DNA of 64,000 nt from Parietaria judaica (lineage: Eukaryota > Streptophyta > Magnoliopsida > Rosales > Urticaceae), in assembly GCA_954871525.1 (NCBI GenBank), contig OX940860.1:22476001-22540000 (forward strand), in the 5' to 3' direction. Under the pieces are notes generated by a model. It was not told the DNA's origin. It did not search any database and saw only the letters and a program-made list of their open reading frames with translations. The position numbers and the translations under genes were made by a program. Of this stretch, positions 41,650-53,194 are shown one piece after another (within the stretch, counting starts at the first letter, position 1; each line of letters begins with the position of its first letter).

Positions 41650-42108
41650 GGGTTAATAACGGTAAAAATACCCAAAGTTTGGTCAAAAAACCCCTTGTGT
41701 ACCCAAAGTTTAACAGTAGTGGCAAAAGTACCCAAAATCACATTTGGGGAGTTGATCACTCAATTCTCGTAACGCAGTTTACTTATCCGTTAACTCTGGC
41801 GACATGGACAAACGTGGGTTGCTGACATAGAAATTTTTTGTCACGTGGATGAGCCCACATTAGCCTCGTTTATGACAAAAAAACTAATTAAACCCCTAAT
41901 TGGGCTCGTCCACGTGGCAAAACATTGTCATTTCAGCAACCCTCGTTTGTTTACGTGGCCAGAGTTAACGAGTAAGTTAACTGCGTTACGAGAATGGAGT
42001 GGTCAACTCCCCAAATGTGACTTTGAGTACTTTTGCCACCACTTTTAAACTTTGAGTACACGAGGGATTCTTTGACCAAACTTTAGGTATTTTTACCGTC
42101 ATTAACCC
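41650..42108. mobile_element. Fold-back MULE-type MITE, copy 1 (459 bp)
   Basis: Starts GGGTTAATAACGGTAAAAAT and ends with ATTTTTACCGTCATTAACCC. It is flanked by perfect 9-bp TATTTTTTA at 41641-41649 and 42109-42117. The two arms are inverted copies over ~215 bases, so nearly the whole element is one imperfect palindrome. CACGTGG-type motifs occur in the arms. A second copy lies at 52715-53185. The 9-bp duplication and GGG ends fit a Mutator-derived MITE. It has no coding capacity. Confidence 0.88.
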
Positions 42109-42739
42109 TATTTTTTAATAGAGAAATTAAGAGGAACCTTAACAGTTACAGAGGATGACAGAGAGCCTACACGTGTTTGCTTTAATTACCATACTGCCCC
42201 TGGGGTTTCACAGCAAGGACCCCTTTCTCCTCTCTTCGCGCTTTCTCGACCTACTCTATATTTTATTTTCTAAAGAAGTCCTTGATTCTTGATTATTTCT
42301 TTTCTTTACTTTTTTTCGATTTTCAGGGTGTAATTAATTATTCATAATGACTTTTTACTAACATTTAAGTGCTTTGATTGTCTTTGTTTTTTAAAAGTAG
42401 TAAGTAATAAATAGGAAGGAATATGGTTTTCAAAATCTCTTTTAAGTTTGTGAATTTTTACACAAAAAGTTACAGTCGTTACTGAATTGTTGCATTCAAA
42501 CGAAATTCTCCATTAAGTGTCCACGTGGCATGCAACAACTTTTTAGTGATATCAACGGTAAAAGTTTCTGGATTTACCAAGTCGTTGCACTCTAGTACCT
42601 ATTCTTAAAAATTGATGGCAAAAACTAAAGTCGATAATGCTTCGTTAGATTATAACATAATGAGTTGCTAATTTGTTATGTGGCACGACAAGTCACGTGG
42701 TAGACCTCTCTCTATCTCTCTAAAATATATTATTGAGCG

Positions 42740-43691
42740 CAAGGTTTAAAATACCGCTTGCCGATTTCGTTTCGCATTTTCCGTTTTACGGATATATCGC
42801 TTGCCGATGGGTATGTCGATGGGCAAATCGTAAAAAAAGGGCATGCCGCATACCGCACTTTTCGCATGGGCATACCGCATGCCGATGGGTTTTCGATGGA
42901 TATTTTGTAAAAAATATTTGAGTATTTAAGCAAGATATTTATATAAGTTCAAAAGTACATATTTAATAAATACAAGAAGACATAATTGTATACAACAAAA
43001 CACATTTGTAACTTCAATATGTAAGTGAAATGTATAATATTAAGTCACTTTATTAGTTTAAGTGTATAATATTAAGTCAAATTATTATGTGAAGTGAATA
43101 TGTATGTTAATTAAGTGTGTAATATTAAGTGAATATGCATGTTAATTGTATATGTATGTTAACAAATTTAATATTAGTTGAAGTGTATAATATTATATGA
43201 TTATGTATATTAAGTGTATATGTATGTTAAGTGTATAATATTATTTGAAGTGTGTAATATTAAGTTAAATTATTAGGTGAAGTGTATGTGTATGTTAAGT
43301 GTGAATGTGTGATATTAGTTGAATAACAAAAAGTCCCACATTGATAGATGACAAGAGTTTGGTGATGTTTATATACCAAATATTAGGGACAATGGCTTGG
43401 GCCCTTTGGGTCATAGGATTTTGTGGATGGGGGAGGACTCACACAAATGTTACACCAACATGCGCGCCGCCGACCGGGTGGGGTGGGGTGCTCTTGTGTG
43501 AGTATAATTATTTTTGCCAAAAGTTTAATTTGTATTTTTGCCGAAATCTACAAAAAATGCGAAATTCCAACCACTTTTCGTCGTTTGGCAGGCAAAAAAC
43601 GACACACGATAGTTTTAGCGAATGTCGTTGCGAATTTCTCGACATTTGGTAAAACGAAAATCGTGCGAATTTCGCGAAATTTTGTACCTTG
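42740..43691. mobile_element. Non-autonomous hAT-type element (952 bp)
   Basis: The left end CAAGGTTTAAAATACCGC and the inverted right end CAAGGTACAAAATTTCGC match at 14 of 18 positions. Flanks ATTGAGCG (42732-42739) and ATTGAGAG (43692-43699) form an 8-bp duplication with one mismatch. Sub-terminal GC-containing repeats (CCGCATGCCGATGGG and variants) are typical of hAT ends. The middle holds a degenerate AT-rich repeat block and an insertion-like promoter stretch (GTCCCACATTGATAGATG). No transposase was seen. Confidence 0.7.
43010..43330. repeat. Degenerate GTGTATAATATTAAGT repeats
   Basis: A block of loosely repeated motifs (AAGTGTATAATATTAAGT, AATATGTATGTTAA and similar), spaced irregularly at 20-60 bases, inside the hAT-type element. 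It looks like an old minisatellite. Confidence 0.65.
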
Positions 43692-44578
43692 ATTGAGAGT
43701 ATCAGGTCACGTTATAGACCAATCCCGAAATACTAATATCATACCAAGCCATGCGTTTCATTGATATATAGCCTCTACTCAAAATTTAACTGTTATAACA
43801 TAGTTCAGGGGATAAAAATCTCACAAAGCCAACACAATATAAAAGTAGGGGATGCGAATTTGGGCTCGAACACGAAACACGAAAGATGCAACTAATTAGT
43901 CTTTTCTTAAAAGTTAAAAAAGCGATCAATCTCAAATGAAAATCTCATATTCATGACACTGAACCGAACTATTTAATGGTATGGTAGTTTGGCTCGAATA
44001 TGTAAAACGGAACCAGTACGTAAAAAAATAACTTGTTCCTCAAGTAATGGAATTAACAAATATGAAATCGCGTATTAAACACTAACACACTATATATAAG
44101 AAGCTACAGCAACGACGCTTTTATCGACGATGCCAACGTCCTTGTATACGGTGCACAGATTTGGAAAAGTAATTGTTTCATTATTAATTTTATTAATTTA
44201 AAACTGAAAGTTGCACCCTCTAGTAATATAGAATTGACATTTTTTTTATTAATGTATCCGGATACAATCAAAATATAGTTCTCAACCGTTCAACGATGAT
44301 TCAAATATGAGGTGAGGTCATTTACCGCTTCATCCATAGCCAACATGGATTCTCAAAGACAATATATGCACAAAATTCAGTCATAGTAAAACATTGCAAA
44401 TTAAAACAGGATATAGTGCTATAGTTGTCTCATTTACTTTACTTATCGCCACTTAATATTATCCGAAAAATCAATATCATCTTGCAATAACTCGCACACA
44501 AGTCATTTCTTCGTGCGTGTGTATATATATATAGTGCGAATCTTGAGATTCTCTATGCCGAGCCAGCATATTTGGAAG

Positions 44579-45181
44579 TAGGGGTGAAAATAAAACCCGA
44601 AAAATGGGTAAAAACCCGAATCCGTATTTGGACTCCGGATCCGGGTACCCGTACCCAGTTTTAAAACCGGGTTCGGGTACCGGGTATTAAAATTTTAAAA
44701 ACCGGGTACCCGGTTTAATACCCAATTTTTTTAAAATTATTTTATTTTCATTTAATTTTTGTAATTATTTTTATCTCATGTTTATTTGACTTGTAATACT
44801 TTTTTTTATTATTGTCATATCATATGTTAACACTTGATGTTGATGATGCTTGATGCGCGGAACAAAGAAATGATGGTGTAAACGAAAAAAAAACCGCGAG
44901 ACTACGTGTTTTTTATGCATTTTAATTTTAAGAAAATGGACATATGTTTTTATTTATGAGACAATGTTTATTTTGAGATAATATATTTATATATAAAAAA
45001 AACGAATCCGGTTGAAAACCCGAATCCGTTTTTCAAAATCGGGTACCAGGTACCGGATCCGGGTATCAAAAACTAGATACCCGAATTTTGGGTACCCGAA
45101 TTTCGGGTGCCGGGTACCAATTTTCGGATCCGGGTACCGGGCACCTAAAAAAATCGGGTACCCGACCCGGTTTCATTCCTA
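44579..45181. mobile_element. hAT-type MITE with CCGGGTACCC sub-terminal repeats (603 bp)
   Basis: Perfect 8-bp duplication TTTGGAAG at 44571-44578 and 45182-45189. The ends are TAGGGGTGAAAATAAAACC and, inverted, TAGGAATGAAACCGGG. Both sub-terminal regions are packed with CGGGTACCCG-like motifs and GGATCC, in both orientations, around an AT-rich core. Dense sub-terminal repeats and an 8-bp duplication fit hAT. There is no coding sequence. Confidence 0.85.
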
Positions 45182-45399
45182 TTTGGAAGACTCGGAGAAC
45201 TCTCGTCATCAAAGGCGGAACTATGCCTAATGGTACAGGGACGACAACTCCCCATGATTTTCCGAGCTAGTAAAGCTCAAACCCATGATAAAGAAGATGA
45301 ATATATAGGTTTTAGTTTTTTTTTTTTTTTTTTTTACTATTTTGCCCTCAAATATTTGAGTTTATTACACTAACACAAGAGAACTTTTTCATTAATAAT

Positions 45400-45590
45400 A
45401 TACAATAGAACATCGTTAAATTAATACTCGATAAATTAATAACCTCGATAAAATAATATTTTTCTATGGTCCCGCCTCTAACTAACATGACTAAATTTTA
45501 CCTCGATAAATTAATAACCTCGATAATATAATAAAATCCTCTAATCCCAACAATATTAATTTATATAAGTTTTACTGTATTAGTGGATTA
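45400..45590. repeat. AT-rich dispersed repeat, second copy (MITE-like)
   Basis: Contains repeated CTCGATAAATTAATAACCTC blocks and ends near AATATTAATTTATATAAGTT. It resembles the stretch at 13985-14135. Boundaries and superfamily were not established. Confidence 0.5.
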
Positions 45591-46055
45591 CAATTTACAC
45601 TGCTACCCTTAAATTTATCTGTCTTTATTACACTAGATATATCCACTTTTACTTCTTCTTTTTCTTCCCTCGTGCACTTATAAATGTAGTATTATAAGTT
45701 GTATATTAATTACTTTTTATAAACTTAATACAAATTTATCAAAGGTTCAAAATTATGATAAAAAATCAAAATAAAGACTAAATATGATGTCTATAAAGGT
45801 ATATATATATATGTATATATTATTTTTAGTTATAATAGCTACCGAGTATGAAATACTAATAGACACACATTTTATTAAAAAATATATATAATAGATTTTG
45901 ATTTTTTTTTGGCCCCGTACACGTGAATCCTGGTTCCGCAAATGTTCGTGATCATGAAATCTAAAAAACGCTCTACATACTATACTTATTGTAATAACAA
46001 TACAACATGCAACACAACTCTACATTCGATATATAACACAAAAACAAGTCAAAGT

Positions 46056-46058
<3 letters not shown>

Positions 46059-46131
<73 letters not shown>
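46059..46131. repeat. (AT)n microsatellite, ~73 bp
   Basis: Uninterrupted AT dinucleotide run, the longest in the window, about 300 bases upstream of the NHL gene. Confidence 0.98.
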
Positions 46132-46135
<4 letters not shown>

Positions 46136-46364
46136 GCAATTTGGCACATTACTTAATTAGGACATTCGTATATTCATGCCCAAGAAAAGAACAACTTATT
46201 ATGACATATATAAGAACTTCCTGTGTTTTAACAATCGTGACTCCAATCACGAAAGATGTCTTGAGTTTAATGCAAGAAAACAACCAAATTTTAAACTATT
46301 ATTGTCCCATATGCCCAAAGCCAAAATCTTCACAGTCACACCACACAAAGAAATATTTAACTAA

Positions 46365-46372
46365 TATATAAA
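46365..46372 (+). promoter_or_regulatory. TATA box of the NHL gene (predicted)
   Basis: TATATAAA lies 60 bases upstream of the ATG at 46432, the position expected for a TATA box with a short leader. The prediction rests on position and motif only. Confidence 0.4.
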
Positions 46373-46431
46373 CCAATCGTAAATACGTTATATATACGTA
46401 TATATCGAACCAAACTTTGCCGACCATTACA

Positions 46432-47455
46432 ATGGCCAACGTTAACGCAAACCCTACTGCCCAGCGCCAACAAAGCTTGGAGCAAAACCGCACACCAACG
46501 CTCGAACCATACCGTTACACTCGTTGGATCGTCACGTCCATACTCGCTCTCATTGTCGGCCTGGGGCTGTTCATCCTCATCGTCTGGCTCGTGCTAAAGC
46601 CGAAGCGTCTCGAGTTCACCGTCCAAGACGGGCACGTGCACGGCTTCAACATCTCGAGCGACGACCACCTGAACGCGTCGTTCGAGTTCATGGTGAGGTC
46701 GTACAACCCCAACTCTAGGGTCGCCATATACTACGACCGGATCGAGTCGACGGTCGTGTACGACGACCAAACCCTCGCCTTCAACGCACACGAACACTTC
46801 TTCCAGCCGCACCGTAGCGAGAAGCGGCTCAGCCTCAGGTGCTCTAAAGTTTTCTACATATTCACATAAAATATTGGATATTTTTCATACCATCTAAGTT
46901 TGATTTCTTATATCTACAAATATATTCTCAATGTGCTATTTGTGATTCTTTTGTCTTGTTGAGTTTAGGTTGATTTTTTTTTAACCTTTTTTTATATACA
47001 TTTTTTAGACACAAGTTTTCAAATTAGATGGTATATATAAAAATTAAAATTAATAACTAGATGGTAAAATAAAATAAAAATTAAAGTGAAGTAGTGAAGG
47101 ATATATTTTAACAAATATAATACTAAATCCTATATAAACAAGCAAAAATTCCTAGATTATTAAAACCAAATTCAAAATTTGAGTATTATGCAATTTGAAT
47201 TAATATACGTACATTTCAAACATAAGGCTCGCAGCATCGTCAGTGGCGCTGCTCGGGACCGTGCCGAGAGACCTGAGGGTGGAGAAGTCGTTGGGAGAGA
47301 TAGAGATCAGCGTGTGGCTCAAGGCGAGGATCAGGTTCAACGTTGGCCGCTGGAAGTCGACTCGCCGGACTATGAAAGTGTTTTGCTCGCCAGTTTTGGT
47401 TCACCTCTCTCGCTCCAAGGCCTTCGAGAGAACTCCCTGTGCTGTTGAACTTTGA
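46432..47455 (+). CDS. NDR1/HIN1-like (NHL) protein with LEA-2 domain, 2 exons
   Basis: Plasma-membrane-type NHL protein; relatives act in defence and stress responses. Exons 46432-46838 and 47227-47455 join in frame to 211 residues. A polar N-terminus (MANVNANPTAQRQQSLEQNR) is followed by one transmembrane helix (WIVTSILALIVGLGLFILIV) and the LEA-2 beta domain: PKRLEFTVQDGHVHGFN, FMVRSYNPNSRVAIYYDRIE, VWLKARIRFNVGRWKS. The SYNPNSRVAIYYD segment matches the family NPN-x-R-x-x-x-YYD motif. The exon 2 acceptor was placed at AG 47225-47226 because it alone restores the family frame (LAASSVALLG). The downstream AG at 47234 would shift the frame. The start at 46432 is the first in-frame ATG. Confidence 0.88.
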
Positions 47456-47847
47456 ACATATTGAATTCTTTCTTTGAGATTTGATTTTATATGTTGATGG
47501 ATGGAGTTGATTGGTACTACTTATTGAGTTTTTTTTTTTTAATTAATTTGGTTTAAAAATATTTGTTGAATTATTTGTATATTGCCTTCTAACACAAGTT
47601 TAATTATGTTACAAATGATACAATACAAATTTTAAGTTTTTAACATTTATGTAATATTTTTAATTTAAGTTAAAGAAGTGGTATTTGTTGTGACTTTTAA
47701 AACACTAAGCGTATATATATGCTTAAATAAGTAAAAATAGTTAGGTTTCAGATTTAATTGGGCCAAGCCCAAGTGAGCTAGAATTTGTCTTATTATATAT
47801 AATTAAATATGGTCCAACAACAAATACAAGGTACATTTTGTTCTATA

Positions 47848-48190
47848 GGTTGGGGCTAAAGGCATTTTTAGACCTTATTGTGGATTTTCTCATTACTCGT
47901 TCACTTTTCATAAACTTTGTTTTTGCTTCTGAAACTAAATTGATAGCTGCCATATTTCCGGTTGAAAAGAGTAAGAAATTTCATTCGGATAACATGCAAC
48001 TTGAGTGCGACTTTGTTCATTTGTTTTAGAATAAATCGAGTTTGATTCTTTGGAGGTTATTGGATCTATGGTCTAGATGCATCAACTTTGTGGAGGCTAT
48101 GAATTTCAAAGTAACTCATATGTATTGGGGAGGGAAGCAAATTTGTTGACGTATTTGCTAGTTTCAAAGCACATATTTTGAGTTATCATC
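47848..48190 (+). pseudogene. Possible decayed RNase H-like fragment
   Basis: Weak, frame-broken resemblance to plant RNase H-like domains: a SFESDSL-like trace is not clean, but a VTHMYWGGKQIC stretch followed, after a frame break, by FASFKAHIL recalls the usual V-H-I-x-R-E-x-N-x-x-A-D-x-L-A end. Stops and shifts interrupt it. It could be a coincidence in AT-rich DNA. Confidence 0.25.
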
Positions 48191-49141
48191 ATATTTTGAG
48201 TTATCATTGATGAGTTTCGCAGACTTTACTTTGTCTTTTATAAACTATGATATGTATTTGAGAGAGAACTTTAGATTTACCTATTTTCTATTTTATTTTC
48301 GTTGTTATGTAAAATTTGATTTAAAAAAAATTATATTATTTTGAATTTTTTTTCTTCGTAAGGGTCAGCTTAATTTAAATTTGCCTTCACTTAGCGAAAA
48401 TCTCATGCCTCTCTTTAAAAAAAAAAAAAAAAAAAAACCTTCAAGAAGAGAATTATAAATATAGATACGACATTGAAAATTTGATATTTGTTTACTTCAA
48501 AATTCAAATTGATATTTTAAATTCAAAGTTTACAAGAAGCACTCTTAATCATGAATTTGATCCAAAATATTATGACAGACGATCCCAAAAATGGACTTGA
48601 TAATCAAATCTTTGGACACATCGAAAGCTAAATGGGAAAAGTACCCAATCCCCTTCATGCAATAATGAACCAATTGTTGAAACTTTTTTCAATGACAAGC
48701 GGCGATTTAGATAACGATCCTACCCAAAAAATTATTGAATGAAGCTACAAGAAGTCTCTATTCTTTTCCAAATTAATAACTAAAATCTAAAAAGGAGACT
48801 ACACAGAGCAGAGTGATTTAATACAAATAGACCATTCTCATGGATCCATATATATTATGCCAAACCAATTATGTTATGAATTGATTTGGAAAACTTAAAC
48901 TTAGAAATCGGATACTCACGATGATGGGAACATTGTCACGACAAGTATATCAACACACAGTAAAAACGCCCGGATTACCAAACACGCGTAAAGTAAAAGA
49001 CAAGTAAACACGCGATATTTGGTAACGCAGTTCGCGAACCCCTCGTGGGAACCTACTCTGCGGGGCACTGACCTAGATACTTTATTCCACTGGAAAATAT
49101 TCAAAAATGTTACACGGTTATACAGGATACTTATTTGAGTT

Positions 49142-49543
49142 TCACAAGGGAATAGACAACTCTCCTTCAAGACCAGGCACAACTGGTGATCCAACTCCAG
49201 GGAAAAAGCGTGCACTTCTCTCCGGAAACGGCCTTGGATGTTTCAACTGTCCACAACCAGCCGTCGCTCCACGAATGACATCGCAAGACCCTCCAGCTTC
49301 CTCTGAGGTACTCCTATCGGAAACGGCCTTAGATGCTTCAACCGTCGAACAGTCGGTCGTCACTCCTCGAATGAGATCGCAAGACCCTCCAGCTTCCTTT
49401 AAGCAGATTTTTACATTTTCACGTGCTAGTTGATAACCACAACTAGCAAAGGTTATATAGCCGGTCAAAATGGCTTCCAAATTAGGCAATAAAGGCTCTA
49501 CGATCTTGGGTGATTGAAGGGATGATTGGCAATCTTCAATCAC
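49142..49543 (-). other. Open frame of 133 codons with a 32-residue internal duplication
   Basis: The open frame contains two copies of an EAGGSCD(L/V)IRG unit about 96 bases apart at DNA level (plus-strand copies begin near 49223 and 49318). It opens MIEDCQSSLQSPKIVEPLLP and has no family I recognise. The region upstream (about 48960-49090, TTTGGTAACGCAGTTCGCGA) has the feel of retroelement DNA. It is probably not a host gene. Confidence 0.35.
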
Positions 49544-49549
49544 AGCTAT

Positions 49550-51634
49550 TCAAGGGGTTGATGTTGCAAGCCACTATTTGATTATGCAGATACATGATGA
49601 AGATCGTGGTGATGACTCAAAAGATCTTGGACATTAACTCTGATGGAGATCCTGGTCATTAACTCCGTTGTTGCTTTGACACTTGTTCCGACAACTCCTT
49701 TGACAGCCTTATCCAGTCCGAATCTGACAATCAAATCTCCAGCAATAAATGACCTACATGAATGCGATAATATCTCCCAACAGCTAAGATATCACGTCCA
49801 GCTATGCATCTTGACATTATTCTGATTGCCTTGATCTTCTTGATGATTGAGTCACATCTTTTGCACGCGCCATATATGGAAAGTCTTCCACACCACCTGT
49901 GTTACACATAATGACAAAACCGAACACAAACTGCGGAATACAATGCAGTGTTCTTACAAAACTTACTTTCTGAGTAGAGGTAATGTTGGAATTCTTTTGG
50001 AGATCGAAAAACATCACGACTTAAATAATGTATAGACACATTTTTTATATAGTATTTCGAACACCCCTTTCATTATCTTGAGGTCTACTTGCAATAATAC
50101 TTAGAATATGACCAATTTAATTTCATACTCCACATGATGTGAGCAATTTTTTTAGAATTATGGGAGTGCTCGAGTGAGAGTCAAGTTCATATTCTGATTT
50201 TTGTGTAGTTAATTGTAAGTCACTAATTTATAAATATCGAACAATTCTTGTCATAAAAGTTGCAACCTTTCAAAAATAGCAGTTGCGATTTTGAACGACA
50301 GAAATAGAATTGAACCACGGGAAGCAAAATAACAGCTAGTAACTGTTAGCCGCTTGGTGAAGTGAGCCGAGATGAGAATAGCCTTGAGGAGTCCCCGAGC
50401 CTACGCGCGCCATTCGCCACGTGCGTAAATGCCTCAAGTGTGCACCTGCGCCTTTGATGATCCCAAGACTATGTCGCCAATTGCAACATTGGCAAGCACA
50501 GTGACATATTCTCGACACCACGATTCCTCACAAGTGACGCATGACACTCCTTTAAGCTAGTTAAAACCCGACCAATATATATTCTGGTCTTGAACACAAG
50601 TTGAACAGACAATCTTAATTACTCGGTTTTCTCACTACTAAAACTAATCCTTATCGCTGTTGTGTACTTCCAATTATTTTAGGTTTTAAAAGTACAATGA
50701 TTTCTACTTTTATATTTGTCGCTCTAGATTTTTTGTTGAATAATTGGCAACATATGTACCTCAATTAATGTGAATGTACTTTAAAATAAAGCATTTCATC
50801 TCTTAATATTTTTCAATAGTTATGCATCATAAACTGAATAATATTACAAATAAATATTCAGATGACAATGAGCAGCCAAACAAAGTTCTAGCGGCAAAAT
50901 ATTTTAATAAACTAATTTCACATTTCACAATAAATCAGGTTATTTATCTATATTCGTCGATTGATTCGCTAAGGATTATGACCAAATTGTTTATTACCTA
51001 AAAAATTATTTTACTCTTTACTGTTTATTATTTGTTGAATTATTCAATTTTCTTAAGATAACAATTGTATTAGAGTTAATATTTATAACTTTAACTACGC
51101 AATAATTTAATTATTATAATGTTACACAGTCTAATTTAACAGAGCTTGAAAATAATCCTTAAAATGTGCTAAGTTCATGCACTAAGCCGATAACAGAAAG
51201 GAGTACAAATCATTTTTTTTCCTTTTTCTTTTGCAGTGAAGTGAGATTGAAAGCAACGAGTGATGGGTTTTAGGGCTCCATTTGAACCCTAAAAAGAAAG
51301 AAAAAGAAAACAGTGAAGGTTAGATATTTCTTGACATTTCGAAGATATTTAGACACTTTTCTTTTTATTGCCATTTATAGGACAGATCATTTTCTCTTAT
51401 TGTTGGTTTTGGAGTGTAAAAGTGGAGATATGGGAGAGAGGATTGAGGAGTGTTGTTTCCTTGGAGGGGTATGTTTGAACTTTTCTAGTTGAAGAGACTC
51501 CAAACTTAAAAGAATATCATTACTAATTATTTCTCCACTTCTTGCCCCTTACTCCCTCTCTTATCTCTTTCTTACCCCCTTTGCTCTTTTTAATTTCACT
51601 GAGGCCCATTTTGCCATAAACTTTTGGTTTTTTA
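49550..51634. other. Gene-poor spacer
   Basis: No supported gene. A GC-richer patch at about 50340-50520 has an open minus frame (50521-50336) with several Cys and His codons but no recognised fold. A short patch at 51235-51320 (GATGGGTTTTAGGGCTCCAT) precedes AG-rich DNA. The rest is AT-rich. Confidence 0.4.
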
Positions 51635-52062
51635 GGGTTAATAAGCGGCAAAAGTATTCAAATTGTGTGAAAGTGGGCGACAAAGAGCCAATTCAAAAAA
51701 AAAAAAAAAGTGTACCAAAAATACTCAAGTTCAAGTTCACCTTTTTGGCGGATCGGTAGACCTCATCCACCTTTTCGTTAGTTATTTCTGTCATTAAAAA
51801 CGTCAATGCAAATCAAACAAATAAACTCAAATGATCAAACCCATGAAAATTAAAATAAACCTGTATGTAAACATAAATTCGTGGAACATCAACCATTTGC
51901 GTTGTTGACGTAATCACTCACGAAAAAAAAAACTAGCGAAAAAGTGGATCAGGTCTGTCGATCCGCCAAAAAAATAAATTTAAATATTTTTGCCACATTT
52001 TTTAAATCAACTCTATACCGTTCCATTTTTAAATAACTTGAATACTTTTCCCGCAAACAACC
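51635..52062. mobile_element. Diverged fold-back element, same superfamily as copies at 41.7 and 52.7 kb
   Basis: The left arm GGGTTAATAAGCGGCAAAAG faces an inverted right arm GGTTGTTTGCGGGAAAAGTA. Internally, TTTTTGGCGGATCGGTAGAC faces its inverted partner, so the arms pair over most of their length. A 7-bp flank duplication TTTTTTA (51628-51634 and 52063-52069) is weak evidence because the region is T-rich. The termini resemble the other two fold-back elements, but the interior differs. Confidence 0.6.
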
Positions 52063-52714
52063 TTTTTTATCCCCGTTTCTTTCTTTTTCATGCCCTTTTT
52101 GTACATGTTTCTTCTACGGAATTCGCTCGAATCCATTTTTTTAGCTTTATTGCTTCTATTATATAGACATCAAGAAAAAAAAAATTGCATTGTTTTGTCG
52201 TTACTTGAAACCTTAGTAATGAGTTAGTTAGTACCACATAATAATCTATTTGTAATCATATATACTTTTGCATGTTTTGAGCATATAATATAGAATATTA
52301 ACAAAGTTTTAAGTAGAGCAATGCTTTTGCTAATTACAAATTAGCACAAACTATTATTATATGAGAATAGGGCGGCCCTCAGATTTTTTTAAGCCATGGT
52401 TCAAGGTCCAACCAAAAAAAAAATAACCGCTTGTATTATATTATATTTAAAAATCTTTTTTTTTTCCTAAGACGTCGAGAATTATTGGGTCAAGCCTGTA
52501 TGAGAAGGGGGTGAGATTTACAATAAATTCAATATGTATTTTTAATTTTTAATTTGATTTGTTTTTCTTTATCTGTTCTAAATTATATGTACTTAGTCCT
52601 CGCATATTATTTAGCCTTCCCGAAATTTATATATATGTATATATATTCCGAATTTAAAAGAATTTATATTATTGAGTGAAGAAATAAAGAAACAGAAAGT
52701 GGTTGTTTAAAATA

Positions 52715-53185
52715 GGGTTAATGACGGTAAAAATACCCAAAGTTTGGTCAAAGAACCCCTTGTGTACCCAAAGTTTAAAAGTGGTGGCAAAAATACCTAA
52801 AGTCATATTTGGGGAGTTGACCACTCCATTCTCGTAACGCCGTTAACTTACCTGTTAATTCTGGCCACGTGGACAATTTTTTTTTTTGTTAAGTGTAATC
52901 ATTAGGGGTTCAATTAGTTGTGTTAAATAGTATTAGTTAGGGGTTTAATTCCTTGTTTTGTCGTAAACGAGGCTGATGTGGGCTCGTTCACGTGGCAAAA
53001 ATTATTATGTCAGCAACCCACGTTTTTCCACGTGGCCAGAGTTAACGGGCAAGTTAACGGCGTTACGAGAATGGAGTGGTCAACTCCCCAAATGCGACTT
53101 TGGGTATTTTTGCCACCACTTTTAAACTTTGAGTACACGAGAGGTTCTTTGACCAAACTTTGGGTATTTTTGCCGTCATTAACCC
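52715..53185. mobile_element. Fold-back MULE-type MITE, copy 2 (471 bp)
   Basis: Begins GGGTTAATGACGGTAAAAAT, ends ATTTTTGCCGTCATTAACCC, with a perfect 9-bp duplication TTTAAAATA at 52706-52714 and 53186-53194. The arms are inverted repeats and match copy 1 (41650-42108) across their length. The loop differs, having a T-run and about a dozen extra bases. It carries CACGTGG motifs in both arms. Confidence 0.9.
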
Positions 53186-53194
53186 TTTAAAATA

